Shown piece by piece: positions 55,322-64,000 of a DNA stretch of 64,000 nt. Positions within the stretch are counted from its first letter, which is position 1; each line of letters opens with the position of its first letter. Below the pieces are notes generated by a model. The model worked only from the letters and a program-made list of their open reading frames with translations. It was not told the DNA's origin and did no database searches. The stretch lies in assembly GCF_028882255.1 (NCBI RefSeq), contig NZ_JARBUY010000002.1, positions 198,342 through 262,341 of the forward strand, in the 5' to 3' direction. Both the position numbers and the translations under genes were made by a program. The stretch is from Maribacter polysaccharolyticus (GTDB taxonomy: Bacteria; Bacteroidota; Bacteroidia; Flavobacteriales; Flavobacteriaceae).

Positions 55322-55513
55322 ATGAAAAATTTAGAAATCAAAAAATTATCGGTCGAAGAACTTACGGAAAAGCTAGCTGAGTATAAGAAGCAGCATGCCG
55401 ATTTAAAAATGGCACATTTTGTAACTCCGTTGGAGAATCCACTTCAAATCAGGAAGGTAAGAAGAACGGTTGCGAGATTGGCTACTGAATTAACTAAAAG
55501 GGAAAACCAATAA
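55322..55513 (+). CDS. rpmC: 50S ribosomal protein L29
   Basis: This 63-residue two-helix L29 starts [18 protein letters not shown] and has the conserved [30 protein letters not shown] stretch in its second half. It sits near the tunnel exit next to L23. Typical size and position between rplP and rpsQ. Confidence 0.97.
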   Translation: MKNLEIKKLSVEELTEKLAEYKKQHADLKMAHFVTPLENPLQIRKVRRTVARLATELTKRENQ

Positions 55514-55526
55514 TTGGTTCTGCTTT

Positions 55527-55784
55527 ATGGAAAAAAGAAACTTAAGAAAAGAGAGAGTAGGGGTTGTTACCAGTGACAAAATGGAGAAATCCATCGTTGT
55601 GTCCGAAGTAAAAAGAGTTAAGCACCCTATGTACGGTAAGTTCGTGTTAAAGACAAAGAAATATGTTGCACACGACGAAAAGAACGATTGCAACATTGGT
55701 GATACCGTAAAAATTATGGAGACCCGTCCCATGAGTAAGACCAAATGTTGGAGGTTAGTAGAAATCCTAGAAAGAGCTAAATAA
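55527..55784 (+). CDS. rpsQ: 30S ribosomal protein S17
   Basis: This 85-residue OB-fold S17 starts [25 protein letters not shown], with [20 protein letters not shown] and [23 protein letters not shown]. It is a primary 16S rRNA binder of the 5' domain. The stop is 1 bp from the start of rplN. Confidence 0.97.
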   Translation: MEKRNLRKERVGVVTSDKMEKSIVVSEVKRVKHPMYGKFVLKTKKYVAHDEKNDCNIGDTVKIMETRPMSKTKCWRLVEILERAK

Positions 55785-55785
55785 T

Positions 55786-56154
55786 ATGTTACAGCAAGAA
55801 TCAAGACTAAAGGTAGCGGACAATACTGGAGCAAAAGAGGTTTTGACCATTCGTGTTTTGGGTGGTACAAAAAGAAGATATGCTTCTATTGGTGATAAAA
55901 TAGTTGTTACTGTTAAAGAAGCTACACCGAATGGTGGTATCAAAAAAGGAGCAGTTTCTACCGCTGTTGTGGTTAGGACAAAAAAGGAAGTTAGAAGACC
56001 GGATGGTTCATATATTCGTTTTGATGACAATGCTTGCGTATTATTGAACCCTGCCGGTGAAATGAGAGGTACACGTGTTTTTGGACCTGTAGCAAGGGAA
56101 TTGCGTGATAAGCAATTCATGAAAATCGTATCATTGGCCCCAGAGGTGCTTTAA
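55786..56154 (+). CDS. rplN: 50S ribosomal protein L14
   Basis: This 122-residue L14 starts [24 protein letters not shown], with [22 protein letters not shown] and [29 protein letters not shown]14 forms intersubunit bridges and is the docking site for the silencing factor RsfS. Length is exactly that of the family. 11 bp to rplX. Confidence 0.98.
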   Translation: MLQQESRLKVADNTGAKEVLTIRVLGGTKRRYASIGDKIVVTVKEATPNGGIKKGAVSTAVVVRTKKEVRRPDGSYIRFDDNACVLLNPAGEMRGTRVFGPVARELRDKQFMKIVSLAPEVL

Positions 56155-56165
56155 TATTTAAGACA

Positions 56166-56480
56166 ATGAATAAGTTAAAGATAAAAACAGGAGATACCGT
56201 AAGGATCATTGCCGGAGACCATAAAGGTACCGAAGGTAAGGTGACCAAGGTGTTTATTGAGAAAAATAAGGCTATCGTTGAAGGGGCCAATATGGTTTCC
56301 AAACATGAGAAGCCCAGTGCCAATAACCCTCAAGGTGGTATAGTGAAGAAAGAAGCTCCTATCCATATTTCGAATCTATCATTGATAGATTCTAAATCCA
56401 ATGAAGCTACAAAAGTAGGTTTCGAAGTTAGGGATGGTAAGAAGGTTAGGTTTTCTAAAAAATCCAATGAAGTAATTTAG
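56166..56480 (+). CDS. rplX: 50S ribosomal protein L24
   Basis: This 104-residue L24 has the KOW motif [20 protein letters not shown] near the N-terminus, then [32 protein letters not shown], also typical. L24 is an early 23S assembly initiator close to the tunnel exit. The start [15 protein letters not shown] matches the family; stop 2 bp before rplE. Confidence 0.97.
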   Translation: MNKLKIKTGDTVRIIAGDHKGTEGKVTKVFIEKNKAIVEGANMVSKHEKPSANNPQGGIVKKEAPIHISNLSLIDSKSNEATKVGFEVRDGKKVRFSKKSNEVI

Positions 56481-56482
56481 TT

Positions 56483-57034
56483 ATGGCTTACGTTGCAAGA
56501 TTAAAAAAAGATTATAGTGAGCGTATCGTTGATGCGCTTAGAGAGGAATTTGGTTACAAAAATGTAATGCAAGTACCTAAATTAGAGAAAATCGTCGTGA
56601 GTAGAGGTGTTGGAGCTGCCGTGGCCGATAAGAAATTGATCGATCATGCTGTTGATGAGTTGACGTTGATCACGGGTCAAAAAGCGGTTTCCACGATGTC
56701 CAAGAAAGATGTCGCTGCATTTAAATTGCGTAAAGGTATGCCCATTGGGGCCAAAGTAACCTTGCGTGGTGAGCGGATGTACGAATTTATGGATCGTTTG
56801 GTGACTTCAGCATTGCCTAGGGTTCGTGATTTTCAAGGAATTCGTGCAACGGGCTTCGATGGTCGTGGAAATTACAGTTTGGGTATTACCGAACAAATCA
56901 TTTTTCCTGAAATCAACATTGACAAGATCAATAGGATCAACGGAATGGATATTACTTTTGTTACCTCAGCGCCAACCGATAAGGAAGCAAAATCATTATT
57001 AACAGAATTAGGATTACCTTTTAAAAAGAATTAG
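56483..57034 (+). CDS. rplE: 50S ribosomal protein L5
   Basis: This 183-residue L5 has [55 protein letters not shown] and the [18 protein letters not shown] block. It binds 5S rRNA in the central protuberance and contacts the P-site tRNA. Start [24 protein letters not shown] is conserved. The stop is 1 bp from rpsN. Confidence 0.98.
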   Translation: MAYVARLKKDYSERIVDALREEFGYKNVMQVPKLEKIVVSRGVGAAVADKKLIDHAVDELTLITGQKAVSTMSKKDVAAFKLRKGMPIGAKVTLRGERMYEFMDRLVTSALPRVRDFQGIRATGFDGRGNYSLGITEQIIFPEINIDKINRINGMDITFVTSAPTDKEAKSLLTELGLPFKKN

Positions 57035-57035
57035 T

Positions 57036-57305
57036 ATGGCTAAAGAATCAATGAAGGCCCGTGAAAGAAAAAGGGCGAGAACAGTTGCTAAATATGCTGA
57101 AAAGCGTAAAGCTTTGAAAGAAGCCGGTGACTACGAAGCGCTTCAGAAATTGCCAAAAAATGCTTCTCCCGTACGTATGCACAATCGTTGCAAGCTTACA
57201 GGAAGACCTAAGGGGTATATGAGGACTTTCGGTATATCGAGGGTAACTTTTAGGGAAATGGCAAATCAAGGGTTGATTCCAGGTGTAAAAAAAGCCAGCT
57301 GGTAA
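57036..57305 (+). CDS. rpsN: 30S ribosomal protein S14 (zinc-free long form)
   Basis: This 89-residue S14 is the long form without CxxC pairs: [24 protein letters not shown], then [43 protein letters not shown]. Only one cysteine remains, so no zinc ribbon can form. S14 lies in the 30S head near S3 and S10. After it comes a 63-bp gap with a strong hairpin before rpsH. Confidence 0.97.
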   Translation: MAKESMKARERKRARTVAKYAEKRKALKEAGDYEALQKLPKNASPVRMHNRCKLTGRPKGYMRTFGISRVTFREMANQGLIPGVKKASW

Positions 57306-57318
57306 ATAAATATAAACT

Positions 57319-57349
57319 GGTTTTAGGTCCGGTAAGATTACCGGAAACC
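57319..57349 (+). promoter_or_regulatory. strong hairpin in the rpsN-rpsH gap
   Basis: CCGGTA pairs with TACCGG (a 7-bp stem counting the last A-T pair, loop AGAT at 57335-57338). An outer helix of GGTTT (57319-57323) with AAACC lies below it, leaving a one-sided bulge. There is no T run after it, so it is not a terminator. It ends 19 bp before the rpsH ATG and could be an S8-binding control site, which is inference; in E. coli S8 represses the spc genes at a different position. Confidence 0.4.
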
Positions 57350-57368
57350 GATTCCAAAATAAATAAAT

Positions 57369-57767
57369 ATGGTAACAGATACTATAGCAGATTACTTAAC
57401 TAGGGTTAGAAACGCCAGTTCAGCGGGCCACAGGGTAGTTGAAATTCCTGCTTCCAATGTTAAAAAGGAAATAACCAAGATATTGTTCGATCAAGGATAT
57501 ATCTTGAGTTATAAATTTGAAGAAGATAAAGTACAGGGGTCAATAAAGATCGCTTTGAAATATGACAAAGTGACGAAAGAGCCTGTAATTAAAAAAATAC
57601 AACGTATTAGTAAGCCGGGTCTACGTAAATATGCCAATTCAACAGATATGCCAAGGGTATTGAATGGTTTGGGTATTGCTATCGTGTCTACGTCCCATGG
57701 GGTAATGACGAGTAAGCAGGCCAAGAAAGAGAACGTGGGCGGTGAGGTTTTATGCTATGTGTATTAA
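57369..57767 (+). CDS. rpsH: 30S ribosomal protein S8
   Basis: This 132-residue S8 starts MVTDTIADYLTRVRNASSAGHRVVEIPASNVKKEI and ends GLGIAIVSTSHGVMTSKQAKKENVGGEVLCYVY, with the RNA-binding STSHGVMT loop intact. It is a primary binder of the 16S central domain and the spc-operon repressor in E. coli. A hairpin lies just upstream of its start. 21 bp to rplF. Confidence 0.98.
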   Translation: MVTDTIADYLTRVRNASSAGHRVVEIPASNVKKEITKILFDQGYILSYKFEEDKVQGSIKIALKYDKVTKEPVIKKIQRISKPGLRKYANSTDMPRVLNGLGIAIVSTSHGVMTSKQAKKENVGGEVLCYVY

Positions 57768-57788
57768 TACTATATAAAGAGTAAAGAA

Positions 57789-58331
57789 ATGTCAAGAATA
57801 GGTAATAATCCGATAGCAATTCCAGAAGGAGTGACTATAGAAGTAAAAGAGAATGTAGTTACTGTAAAAGGTAAACTGGGCGAATTGACCCAAGAGTTTT
57901 CTGGTGTGGCTATTAAGGTTGAAGACGGGCAAGCGTGGGTTACCAGACCATCTGATTCGAAAGAACACAAGGCCAAGCACGGTCTTTACAGATCACTTGT
58001 TTTAAACATGGTCGAAGGGGTATCCAATGGATGGACCAAGGAGTTGGAATTGGTAGGAGTTGGTTATAGGGCCAGCAACCAAGGACAAAAATTGGATTTG
58101 GCACTCGGTTTTTCGCACAATATCATAATGGATATTGCACCGGAAGTTAAAATCGAAACCACCTCTGAAAAAGGAAAGAACCCAATCATAAAGCTTACCT
58201 CTTTTGACAAGCAATTGGTAGGACAGGTAGCGGCTAAGATCCGTTCTTTCCGTAAGCCAGAGCCTTACAAAGGAAAAGGAATCAAGTTCGTTGGGGAACT
58301 ATTAAGAAGAAAAGCAGGTAAATCAGCTTAA
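57789..58331 (+). CDS. rplF: 50S ribosomal protein L6
   Basis: This 180-residue L6 starts [19 protein letters not shown], has two tandem L6 repeats (about 10-80 and 90-165), and the conserved [18 protein letters not shown] motif near the C-terminus. L6 sits at the base of the L7/L12 stalk near the sarcin-ricin loop. Normal length and place; 11 bp to rplR. Confidence 0.98.
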   Translation: MSRIGNNPIAIPEGVTIEVKENVVTVKGKLGELTQEFSGVAIKVEDGQAWVTRPSDSKEHKAKHGLYRSLVLNMVEGVSNGWTKELELVGVGYRASNQGQKLDLALGFSHNIIMDIAPEVKIETTSEKGKNPIIKLTSFDKQLVGQVAAKIRSFRKPEPYKGKGIKFVGELLRRKAGKSA

Positions 58332-58342
58332 TAATTAGTGTC

Positions 58343-58699
58343 ATGGGATTATCAAAGACTCAGAGAAAATTTAGAATTAGAAGGAGAATCAGAAAGGTCT
58401 CTTTCGGAACCGCTGAAAGGCCGAGATTAGCTGTATTTAGAAGTAATACTGGTATCTACGTCCAAGTAATCGATGATAATGAAGGAACTACATTATGTGC
58501 TGCTTCATCAAGGGATAAGGAATTGGCATCAGCAAAAGGCAGTAAATCCGAAATCGCCGAATTGGTAGGTAAGGCCATAGCTGAGAAATGTTTGAAAGCC
58601 GGAATCGATAAAGTTGCCTTTGACAGAGGGGGTAATTTATATCACGGTAGGGTTAAATCGCTCGCTGAAGGAGCAAGGGAAGCAGGACTAAAATTTTAA
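58343..58699 (+). CDS. rplR: 50S ribosomal protein L18
   Basis: This 118-residue L18 has an Arg-rich N-terminus ([19 protein letters not shown]), then [20 protein letters not shown], and ends [26 protein letters not shown]. It binds 5S rRNA together with L5. Full length, 8 bp before rpsE. Confidence 0.98.
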   Translation: MGLSKTQRKFRIRRRIRKVSFGTAERPRLAVFRSNTGIYVQVIDDNEGTTLCAASSRDKELASAKGSKSEIAELVGKAIAEKCLKAGIDKVAFDRGGNLYHGRVKSLAEGAREAGLKF

Positions 58700-58707
58700 T
58701 AAATAGT

Positions 58708-59232
58708 ATGTACCAGAAATACAAAAACGTAGAAACCGTTAAACCGGGAGGTTTAGAGCTAAAAGATAGGTTGGTTGGTGTACAAAGAGTAACCAAGGTG
58801 ACCAAAGGTGGTAGGGCATTTGGCTTTTCCGCTATCGTAGTGGTAGGGGATGAAGCAGGTGTAGTTGGCCATGGTTTGGGTAAATCGAAAGAGGTTGCCA
58901 CTGCCATTGCCAAGGCTATCGAGGATGCTAAAAAGAACCTGATAAGAATTCCTTTGGACAAACATACACTTCCCCATGAGCAAAAAGGGAAATTCGGTGG
59001 GGCCAGGGTTTACATTCAGCCTGCATCCCATGGTACAGGAGTAATTGCAGGTGGTGCGGTTAGAGCGGTATTGGAAGCAGTAGGTGTTCATGATGTATTG
59101 TCTAAATCCCAAGGTTCTTCCAATCCCCATAATGTGGTCAAAGCGACTTTTGATGCGCTTTTACAATTGAGGGGTGCCAGTACTGTTGCCCAGCAAAGAG
59201 GGGTATCATTGGATAAAGTATTTAAAGGATAA
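58708..59232 (+). CDS. rpsE: 30S ribosomal protein S5
   Basis: This 174-residue S5 has the double-stranded-RNA-binding N-domain ([42 protein letters not shown]) and the C-domain with [38 protein letters not shown]5 acts in decoding accuracy and mRNA unwinding at the entry channel. An 84-bp gap follows with a small GGTTTT/AAAACC hairpin (59264-59280) ahead of rpmD. Confidence 0.98.
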   Translation: MYQKYKNVETVKPGGLELKDRLVGVQRVTKVTKGGRAFGFSAIVVVGDEAGVVGHGLGKSKEVATAIAKAIEDAKKNLIRIPLDKHTLPHEQKGKFGGARVYIQPASHGTGVIAGGAVRAVLEAVGVHDVLSKSQGSSNPHNVVKATFDALLQLRGASTVAQQRGVSLDKVFKG

Positions 59233-59316
59233 ATAGAGGTAATAGGTAAATGGTTGAAGTCATGGTTTTTAATTAAAACCCGACAGTAAGGCCAAATACC
59301 AAATACTAAAAGGAAA

Positions 59317-59496
59317 ATGGCAAAGATTAAAGTAAAACAGTTAAAGAGTAGTATTAAGCGCCCCCAAAACCAAAAAAGGACTTTGGAAGCTTTGGGACTA
59401 CGTAAGATTGGCCAGATTGTAGAGCATGATGCCACGCCAAATATTCTTGGCATGATAGATAAAGTAAAACACTTAGTTTCCACAGAGGAAGCTTAA
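59317..59496 (+). CDS. rpmD: 50S ribosomal protein L30
   Basis: This 59-residue gene begins at the ATG at 59317 and reads MAKIKVKQLKSSIKRPQNQ, then KRTLEALGLRKIGQIVEHDATPNILGMIDKVKHLV in its remainder. These are the conserved L30 features (basic start, TLEALGLRK, NILGMIDKV). It lies between rpsE and rplO as in the spc operon. The 84-bp gap before it is larger than most others in the cluster, while 14 bp separate it from rplO. Confidence 0.97.
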   Translation: MAKIKVKQLKSSIKRPQNQKRTLEALGLRKIGQIVEHDATPNILGMIDKVKHLVSTEEA

Positions 59497-59510
59497 TATA
59501 TACCTGTGTA

Positions 59511-59963
59511 ATGAATTTAAGTAATTTAACACCAGCTGAAGGTGCTGTCAATAGAGATGGCAAAAGGGTAGGTAGAGGTCAAGGTTCCGGTAAAGGTGGA
59601 ACTGCAACAAGAGGTCATAAAGGGGCAAAGTCAAGATCTGGTTATTCTAAAAAGATCGGTTTTGAAGGAGGTCAGATGCCATTGCAAAGACGTGTACCTA
59701 AGTTTGGGTTTACCAACATCAACCGAAAAGAATATAAAGGGATCAACCTAGGCAAGCTTCAGGAATTGGTAGACAATAAAGTCTTCAAGGATGTTGTAAC
59801 CTTTGATAACCTTGTTGAGGCCGGTTTGGTAAGAAAGAACGATTTAGTGAAGATTTTAGGAGGAGGGGAATTAAAAGCGCCTTTAAAAGTATCAGTGCAT
59901 AAATTTACGGCTACTGCAAAAGCGGCTATTGAAGCAGCTGGCGGTGAAGCAATAAGTTTATAA
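59511..59963 (+). CDS. rplO: 50S ribosomal protein L15
   Basis: This 150-residue L15 has the glycine- and arginine-rich N-terminal extension RVGRGQGSGKGGTATRGHKGAKSRSG that penetrates the 23S rRNA, then FEGGQMPLQRRVPKFGFTN and a C-terminal globular domain ending AAIEAAGGEAISL. A late assembly protein of the large subunit. 17 bp precede secY. Confidence 0.98.
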   Translation: MNLSNLTPAEGAVNRDGKRVGRGQGSGKGGTATRGHKGAKSRSGYSKKIGFEGGQMPLQRRVPKFGFTNINRKEYKGINLGKLQELVDNKVFKDVVTFDNLVEAGLVRKNDLVKILGGGELKAPLKVSVHKFTATAKAAIEAAGGEAISL

Positions 59964-59980
59964 GCAGACAATACACTACT

Positions 59981-61324
59981 ATGAAGAAATTTTTCGATAC
60001 ACTATCCAATATTTGGAAGATTGAAGAACTAAGGAATAGGATAACGATTACCTTGGGTCTTCTTTTGGTTTACCGCTTTGGTTGTCAAATTGTCCTTCCT
60101 GGTATTGATACGGCACAATTGGCTGAATTGACCTCTAGTACCGACAGTGGTATTTTAGGTATTCTTAACGCTTTTACCGGAGGGGCTTTTGCCAATGCTT
60201 CCGTTTTTGCTTTAGGGATCATGCCATATATCTCAGCTTCGATTGTCGTACAATTGATGGGTATAGCGATTCCGTATTTACAGAAATTGCAGAAAGAAGG
60301 CGAAAGTGGTAGAAAAACGATCAACCAGATCACGAGATGGTTGACGATCGGGATATGTATTGTCCAGGCACCGGCCTATTTATATTCACTTGGCGCTTTA
60401 GGGGTTCCTGATAGTGCATTTGTTTTGGGAAAAGGTTTGGACTTCATAATTCCGGCGGTCATCATTTTGGTAACAGGTTGTGTATTTGCAATGTGGTTGG
60501 GAGAAAAGATTACCGATAAAGGTATCGGTAATGGTATTTCCTTATTGATCATGGTAGGTATTATCGCTGGGTTGCCACAATCATTCGCGCAGGAATTCAT
60601 TTCAAGGACTGCGAATAACAACGGAGGATTGATGTTCATCCTTATTGAAGTAATTCTATGGTTCTTGGTAATCTTGGCCAGTATATTGTTGGTCATGGCC
60701 ACAAGGCAGGTAGCTGTACAGTATGCCAGGAGAACGGCATCCGGAGGATATGAAAAGAACATAATGGGATCTAGACAGTATATCCCATTAAAATTGAATG
60801 CCTCAGGGGTGATGCCCATTATCTTTGCCCAAGCGATTATGTTCGCACCGGGTTTACTGGGAAGAACATTCAACAATACGGGCGTAGGACAATGGATGGA
60901 GGTACAATTCCAGGATATATTCGGATTGGCCTATAACATATTGTTTGCATTTTTGATCATCGTTTTTACATATTTCTATACGGCAATAACGGTACCGACG
61001 AATAAAATGGCCGATGACCTTAAGAGGAGTGGCGGATTTATTCCTGGAATCAGACCAGGTAAAGAAACGGGTGACTTTCTGGATAAGATCATGTCATTGA
61101 TTACATTGCCCGGATCGGTATTCTTGGCCTTGTTGGCGGTATTACCGGCCATTATCGTCAAGGTAATGGATGTACAATCCGGTTGGGCCATGTTTTATGG
61201 TGGTACGTCCTTATTGATCATGGTAGGTGTTGCCATCGATACGGTACAACAAGTGAACGCTTATTTGTTGAACAGACATTACGATGGTTTAATGAAAACT
61301 GGTAAAAATAGGAAAGTAGCATAA
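59981..61324 (+). CDS. secY: protein translocase subunit SecY
   Basis: This 447-residue inner-membrane protein has ten predicted helices, starting MKKFFDTLSNIWKIEELRNRI. The first helix region has LLVYRFGCQIVLPGID, the plug segment near TDSGILGILNAFTGGAFANAS is present, and the cytosolic loop carries RRTASGGYEKNIMGSRQYIPLKLNASGVMPIIFA. SecY forms the channel for secretion and membrane insertion with SecE and SecG. The array's SusC, SusD and lipoproteins all carry Sec-type signals and depend on it. Typical position after rplO; 3 bp before infA. Confidence 0.98.
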   Translation: MKKFFDTLSNIWKIEELRNRITITLGLLLVYRFGCQIVLPGIDTAQLAELTSSTDSGILGILNAFTGGAFANASVFALGIMPYISASIVVQLMGIAIPYLQKLQKEGESGRKTINQITRWLTIGICIVQAPAYLYSLGALGVPDSAFVLGKGLDFIIPAVIILVTGCVFAMWLGEKITDKGIGNGISLLIMVGIIAGLPQSFAQEFISRTANNNGGLMFILIEVILWFLVILASILLVMATRQVAVQYARRTASGGYEKNIMGSRQYIPLKLNASGVMPIIFAQAIMFAPGLLGRTFNNTGVGQWMEVQFQDIFGLAYNILFAFLIIVFTYFYTAITVPTNKMADDLKRSGGFIPGIRPGKETGDFLDKIMSLITLPGSVFLALLAVLPAIIVKVMDVQSGWAMFYGGTSLLIMVGVAIDTVQQVNAYLLNRHYDGLMKTGKNRKVA

Positions 61325-61327
61325 GTT

Positions 61328-61543
61328 ATGGCTAAACAAGCAGCAATAGAACAAGATGGGTCTATTATAGAGGCCCTTTCCAATGCAATGTTTCGAGTTG
61401 AACTGGAAAATGGGCATGTGGTAACAGCGCATATTTCAGGTAAGATGAGAATGCATTATATAAAATTGCTTCCTGGTGATAAGGTTAAATTGGAAATGAG
61501 CCCATATGACCTTACCAAAGCGAGAATTACATATAGATATTAA
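61328..61543 (+). CDS. infA: translation initiation factor IF-1
   Basis: This 71-residue OB-fold protein has [64 protein letters not shown] as its body. IF-1 occupies the 30S A site during initiation. Position between secY and rpmJ is the usual one in Gram-positives and Bacteroidota. Length is standard. Confidence 0.98.
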   Translation: MAKQAAIEQDGSIIEALSNAMFRVELENGHVVTAHISGKMRMHYIKLLPGDKVKLEMSPYDLTKARITYRY

Positions 61544-61552
61544 GACAGTAAG

Positions 61553-61669
61553 ATGAAAGTTAGAGCTTCAGTAAAAAAAAGAAGTGCCGATTGCAAAATA
61601 GTACGCAGAAAAGGCAGGTTGTACGTAATCAACAAAAAGAATCCTAGATTTAAACAAAGACAAGGATAA
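61553..61669 (+). CDS. rpmJ: 50S ribosomal protein L36 (zinc-site residues lost)
   Basis: This 38-residue gene starts at the ATG at 61553: [20 protein letters not shown], ending NPRFKQRQG. Of the four zinc ligands of the standard L36 (Cys11, Cys14, Cys27, His33 in the E. coli protein) only Cys14 is kept; the others are Ser, Asn and Phe. It is therefore a C-minus form that cannot bind zinc in the usual way. It lies 9 bp after infA and 2 bp before rpsM. Confidence 0.96.
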   Translation: MKVRASVKKRSADCKIVRRKGRLYVINKKNPRFKQRQG

Positions 61670-61671
61670 TT

Positions 61672-62046
61672 ATGGCAAGAATTGCAGGTATAGATATACC
61701 AAAACAGAAAAGAGGGGTTATAGCCCTTACCTACATTTTTGGTATCGGAAAAAGTAGAGCTAAAGAGATTTTGGAAAAGGCACAAGTTAGTGAGGATGCT
61801 AAAGTGTCTGACTGGAATGATGATGAAATCGGTCGTATTCGTGAAGCCGTGGCTTCATACACCATTGAAGGTGAATTGCGATCAGAGACCCAATTGAACA
61901 TTAAGCGATTAATGGATATTGGTTGTTACAGGGGTATTCGCCATAGAGCCGGTCTACCATTAAGGGGTCAAAGGACCAAGAACAACTCCAGAACCCGTAA
62001 AGGAAAAAGAAAAACAGTGGCCAACAAGAAAAAGGCAACTAAATAA
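61672..62046 (+). CDS. rpsM: 30S ribosomal protein S13
   Basis: This 124-residue S13 starts [34 protein letters not shown] and has the helix-two-turn-helix motif, [30 protein letters not shown], and a basic tail ending KKKATK. It sits in the 30S head, touches the P-site tRNA and forms bridges B1a and B1b. 13 bp to rpsK. Confidence 0.98.
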   Translation: MARIAGIDIPKQKRGVIALTYIFGIGKSRAKEILEKAQVSEDAKVSDWNDDEIGRIREAVASYTIEGELRSETQLNIKRLMDIGCYRGIRHRAGLPLRGQRTKNNSRTRKGKRKTVANKKKATK

Positions 62047-62059
62047 TAAGTAGCAGATT

Positions 62060-62452
62060 ATGGCAAAGTCAAATGCAAAAACGGCCAAGAAACGTAAGGT
62101 TATAGTTGATGCTGTAGGAGAAGCTCACGTAACGGCATCTTTCAATAACATCATTATTTCATTGACCAATAAAAAGGGAGACGTTATTTCTTGGTCATCA
62201 GCTGGTAAACAAGGATTCAGAGGGTCTAAGAAGAACACTCCTTATGCTGCACAGGTAGCTGCCGAGGATTGTGCCAAAGTAGCCCATGAAGCCGGTCTAA
62301 GAAAGGTGAAGGTTTATGTAAAGGGACCTGGTAATGGTAGGGAATCCGCAATTCGTTCCATACATAATGCAGGGATCGAGGTTACCGAAATCATCGATGT
62401 TACGCCTATGCCACACAATGGCTGTAGACCTCCAAAGAGAAGAAGAGTATAA
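62060..62452 (+). CDS. rpsK: 30S ribosomal protein S11
   Basis: This 130-residue S11 has [48 protein letters not shown] and [44 protein letters not shown] in sequence. S11 lies on the platform near the mRNA exit. The conserved Asn-Gly in PHNGCRPPK, a known isoaspartate site in E. coli S11, is present. An 87-bp gap with structure follows before rpsD. Confidence 0.98.
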   Translation: MAKSNAKTAKKRKVIVDAVGEAHVTASFNNIIISLTNKKGDVISWSSAGKQGFRGSKKNTPYAAQVAAEDCAKVAHEAGLRKVKVYVKGPGNGRESAIRSIHNAGIEVTEIIDVTPMPHNGCRPPKRRRV

Positions 62453-62539
62453 TTAACAACAGTAATTCACAGGAGGTGTAGTTACGATTATCGAAGGATT
62501 AAGCCTTAATTCATAATCACATTTCCAAACAAATAGAAG
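62453..62539 (+). promoter_or_regulatory. rpsK-rpsD gap with AGGAGGTG and a hairpin
   Basis: AGGAGGTG at 62471-62478 is fully complementary to a canonical anti-Shine-Dalgarno sequence but lies about 61 nt before the rpsD ATG with no ATG at normal distance. A hairpin GGATTAA/TTAATTC (62496-62512, loop GCC, one G-U pair) lies between it and rpsD. Both could belong to autoregulation by S4, which represses the alpha operon in E. coli. This is inference. Confidence 0.35.
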
Positions 62540-63145
62540 ATGGCAAGATATACAGGACCAAAAAGTAAAATCGCCCGTAAATTCGGTGAAGCGATTTTTG
62601 GAGACGATAAGTCTTTTGAAAAGAAAAATTATCCTCCAGGACAACACGGACAAAATAGACGTAGGGGTAAAAAATCCGAATACGCAGTTCAGTTGATGGA
62701 GAAACAAAAAGCGAAATATACCTATGGTATATTGGAACGCCAATTTAGAAATCTGTTTTCCAGTGCGAACAGAAGTAAAGGCGTTACCGGTGAGGTGCTT
62801 TTGCAATTATGTGAGTCCAGACTGGACAATGTTGTTTATAGAATGGGTATTTCCACTTCAAGAAGGGGAGCAAGACAATTGGTTTCACACAGACATATTA
62901 CGGTTAACGGGGAGTTGGTGGATATTCCATCATATTCGTTAAAAGCCGGTGATGTTGTTGGGGTAAGGGAAAAATCGAAGTCGCTGCAAACCATCCAAGA
63001 TTCCTTGGCGGCCAGTAATCATGTGTACGAATGGATTACCTGGAATTCTGAAAAGAAAGAGGGGACCTTTGTTTCCATTCCAGAGAGAATACAGATTCCT
63101 GAGAACATTAAGGAACAATTAATAGTCGAGTTATACTCAAAATAA
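62540..63145 (+). CDS. rpsD: 30S ribosomal protein S4
   Basis: This 201-residue S4 starts [37 protein letters not shown] and has the S4 RNA-binding domain ([31 protein letters not shown], then [16 protein letters not shown]). It is a primary 16S 5'-domain binder and, in E. coli, the alpha-operon repressor. The N-terminus is the zinc-free type without CxxC. It is preceded by an 87-bp structured gap and followed 18 bp later by rpoA. Confidence 0.98.
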   Translation: MARYTGPKSKIARKFGEAIFGDDKSFEKKNYPPGQHGQNRRRGKKSEYAVQLMEKQKAKYTYGILERQFRNLFSSANRSKGVTGEVLLQLCESRLDNVVYRMGISTSRRGARQLVSHRHITVNGELVDIPSYSLKAGDVVGVREKSKSLQTIQDSLAASNHVYEWITWNSEKKEGTFVSIPERIQIPENIKEQLIVELYSK

Positions 63146-63163
63146 AACAACACTGATCCAATT

Positions 63164-64000
63164 ATGGCATTATTTAATTTTCAGAAACCCGATAAAGTAA
63201 TAATGATCGATTCTTCAGATTTCGAAGGGAAATTTGAATTTCGACCATTGGAACCTGGCTACGGATTGACCATAGGGAATGCATTGCGAAGAGTTTTGCT
63301 TTCTTCTTTGGAAGGCCATGCGATTACTTCGGTAAGAATCGACAAAGTCGAACATGAATTCTCTGTTATACCTGGTGTTGTAGAAGATGTTACCGAGGTT
63401 ATCCTAAATTTGAAACAAGTTCGTTTCAAAAAACAGATTGAGGATTCTGAAGCAGAAGTGGTATCTATTTCCGTAAGTGGTAAAGAACAGTTGACTGCAG
63501 GCGATTTTCAAAAATTCATTTCGGGATATCAAGTATTGAATCCTGATTTGGTGATTTGTAACATGGATTCCAAAGTGGCGATCAATATGGAAATCGTTAT
63601 TGATAAAGGTAGGGGATATGTTCCTGCCGAGGAAAATAAGAAATCGAATGCTGCTTTGGGTACCATTGCCATCGATTCTATTTTTACACCGATCAAAAAT
63701 GTAAAATACAGTATCGAGAACTTTAGGGTAGAACAGAAAACCGATTATGAAAAATTGGTTTTTGAAATCGTTACCGATGGATCTATCCATCCAAAGGATG
63801 CTTTGACAGAAGGTGCCAAGGTTTTGATTCACCATTTCATGTTGTTCTCCGACGAGCGAATTACATTGGAAGCCGATGAAATTGCTCAAACCGAAACCTA
63901 TGATGAGGAATCATTGCATATGCGTCAGTTGTTGAAGACCAAATTGGTTGATATGGACCTTTCAGTACGTGCTTTGAATTGTTTGAAAGCCGCTGAAGTG
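63164..64000 (+). CDS. rpoA: DNA-directed RNA polymerase subunit alpha, 3' truncated by window edge
   Basis: The ATG at 63164 starts [18 protein letters not shown] and the frame is open to the window end (279 codons). It contains the alpha N-terminal dimerisation domain with [27 protein letters not shown] (around 31-57), the assembly region with [20 protein letters not shown], and the beginning of the C-terminal DNA-contacting domain ([14 protein letters not shown]). Alpha dimers start assembly of RNA polymerase, and the C-terminal domain binds UP elements and activators. The missing part should be about 50 residues. Usual alpha-operon order after rpsD. Confidence 0.97.
   Translation, partial: MALFNFQKPDKVIMIDSSDFEGKFEFRPLEPGYGLTIGNALRRVLLSSLEGHAITSVRIDKVEHEFSVIPGVVEDVTEVILNLKQVRFKKQIEDSEAEVVSISVSGKEQLTAGDFQKFISGYQVLNPDLVICNMDSKVAINMEIVIDKGRGYVPAEENKKSNAALGTIAIDSIFTPIKNVKYSIENFRVEQKTDYEKLVFEIVTDGSIHPKDALTEGAKVLIHHFMLFSDERITLEADEIAQTETYDEESLHMRQLLKTKLVDMDLSVRALNCLKAAEV

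Noticed and set aside
1-64000. tRNA, rRNA, CRISPR array, insertion sequence or prophage
   Set aside because: Nothing resembling a cloverleaf with a T-loop, regular short repeats with spacers, a transposase or phage structural genes was found on either strand.

Overview
The window comes from a member of the Bacteroidota, most likely a Flavobacteriaceae species. The support is SusC/SusD outer-membrane pairs, a DUF5723 protein, Bacteroidota-type promoter bases (TTTG, 19 nt, TACATTTG) ahead of rpsL, weak Shine-Dalgarno sequences, and a merged str-S10-spc-alpha ribosomal cluster without tuf. I see no tRNA, rRNA, CRISPR array, insertion sequence or phage gene.

Layout. (1) 1-7367 is a conserved housekeeping segment: a 5'-truncated polysaccharide deacetylase-like gene, a YjjG-type HAD nucleotidase, a lipoprotein, a DUF5723 protein and a secreted protein on the plus strand, then rarA (minus), a rhomboid protease (plus) and rlmB (minus). 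(2) 7383-47093 is a head-to-tail array of seven SusC/SusD transport units, all on the minus strand, named A (leftmost) to G (rightmost, first in the direction of transcription). Each unit is susC then susD with 8-14 bp between them. Units A, B and D carry a third gene for a lipoprotein ending in a D-x-[YW]-GDGW domain. Each unit ends in a strong hairpin terminator and is separated from the next by 460-1104 bp of largely AT-rich DNA. No glycoside hydrolase, sulfatase, peptidase, sigma/anti-sigma pair or hybrid two-component regulator is present, so the substrates cannot be named. (3) 47435-64000 is the ribosomal protein cluster on the plus strand, from rpsL to a 3'-truncated rpoA.

The array is the most interesting part. 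With the starts chosen here, all seven SusC proteins align without a gap over their first 109 residues (signal peptide, carboxypeptidase-D-like domain, TonB box), although their barrels diverge. Six of the seven susC genes have the same promoter-like element (TTATTAAC, six bases, TTAAGATTTT or a close variant) ending 27-29 nt before the ATG. Between units D and E lies a frameshifted copy, about 95% identical, of the 3' end and terminator of unit F's susD. Together these point to an array that grows and is remodelled by recombination between units, with a common 5' expression and targeting module placed ahead of different transporter bodies. The SusD of unit B is of a different family from the other six, yet its SusC carries the shared module.

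In the ribosomal cluster, the 215-bp gap between rpsJ and rplC folds into four successive hairpins, the last being terminator-like. It is a candidate attenuating leader for rplC-rplD and the genes after them. Smaller structured gaps lie before rpsH and rpsD. Two short genes, rpmD and rpmJ, are included.
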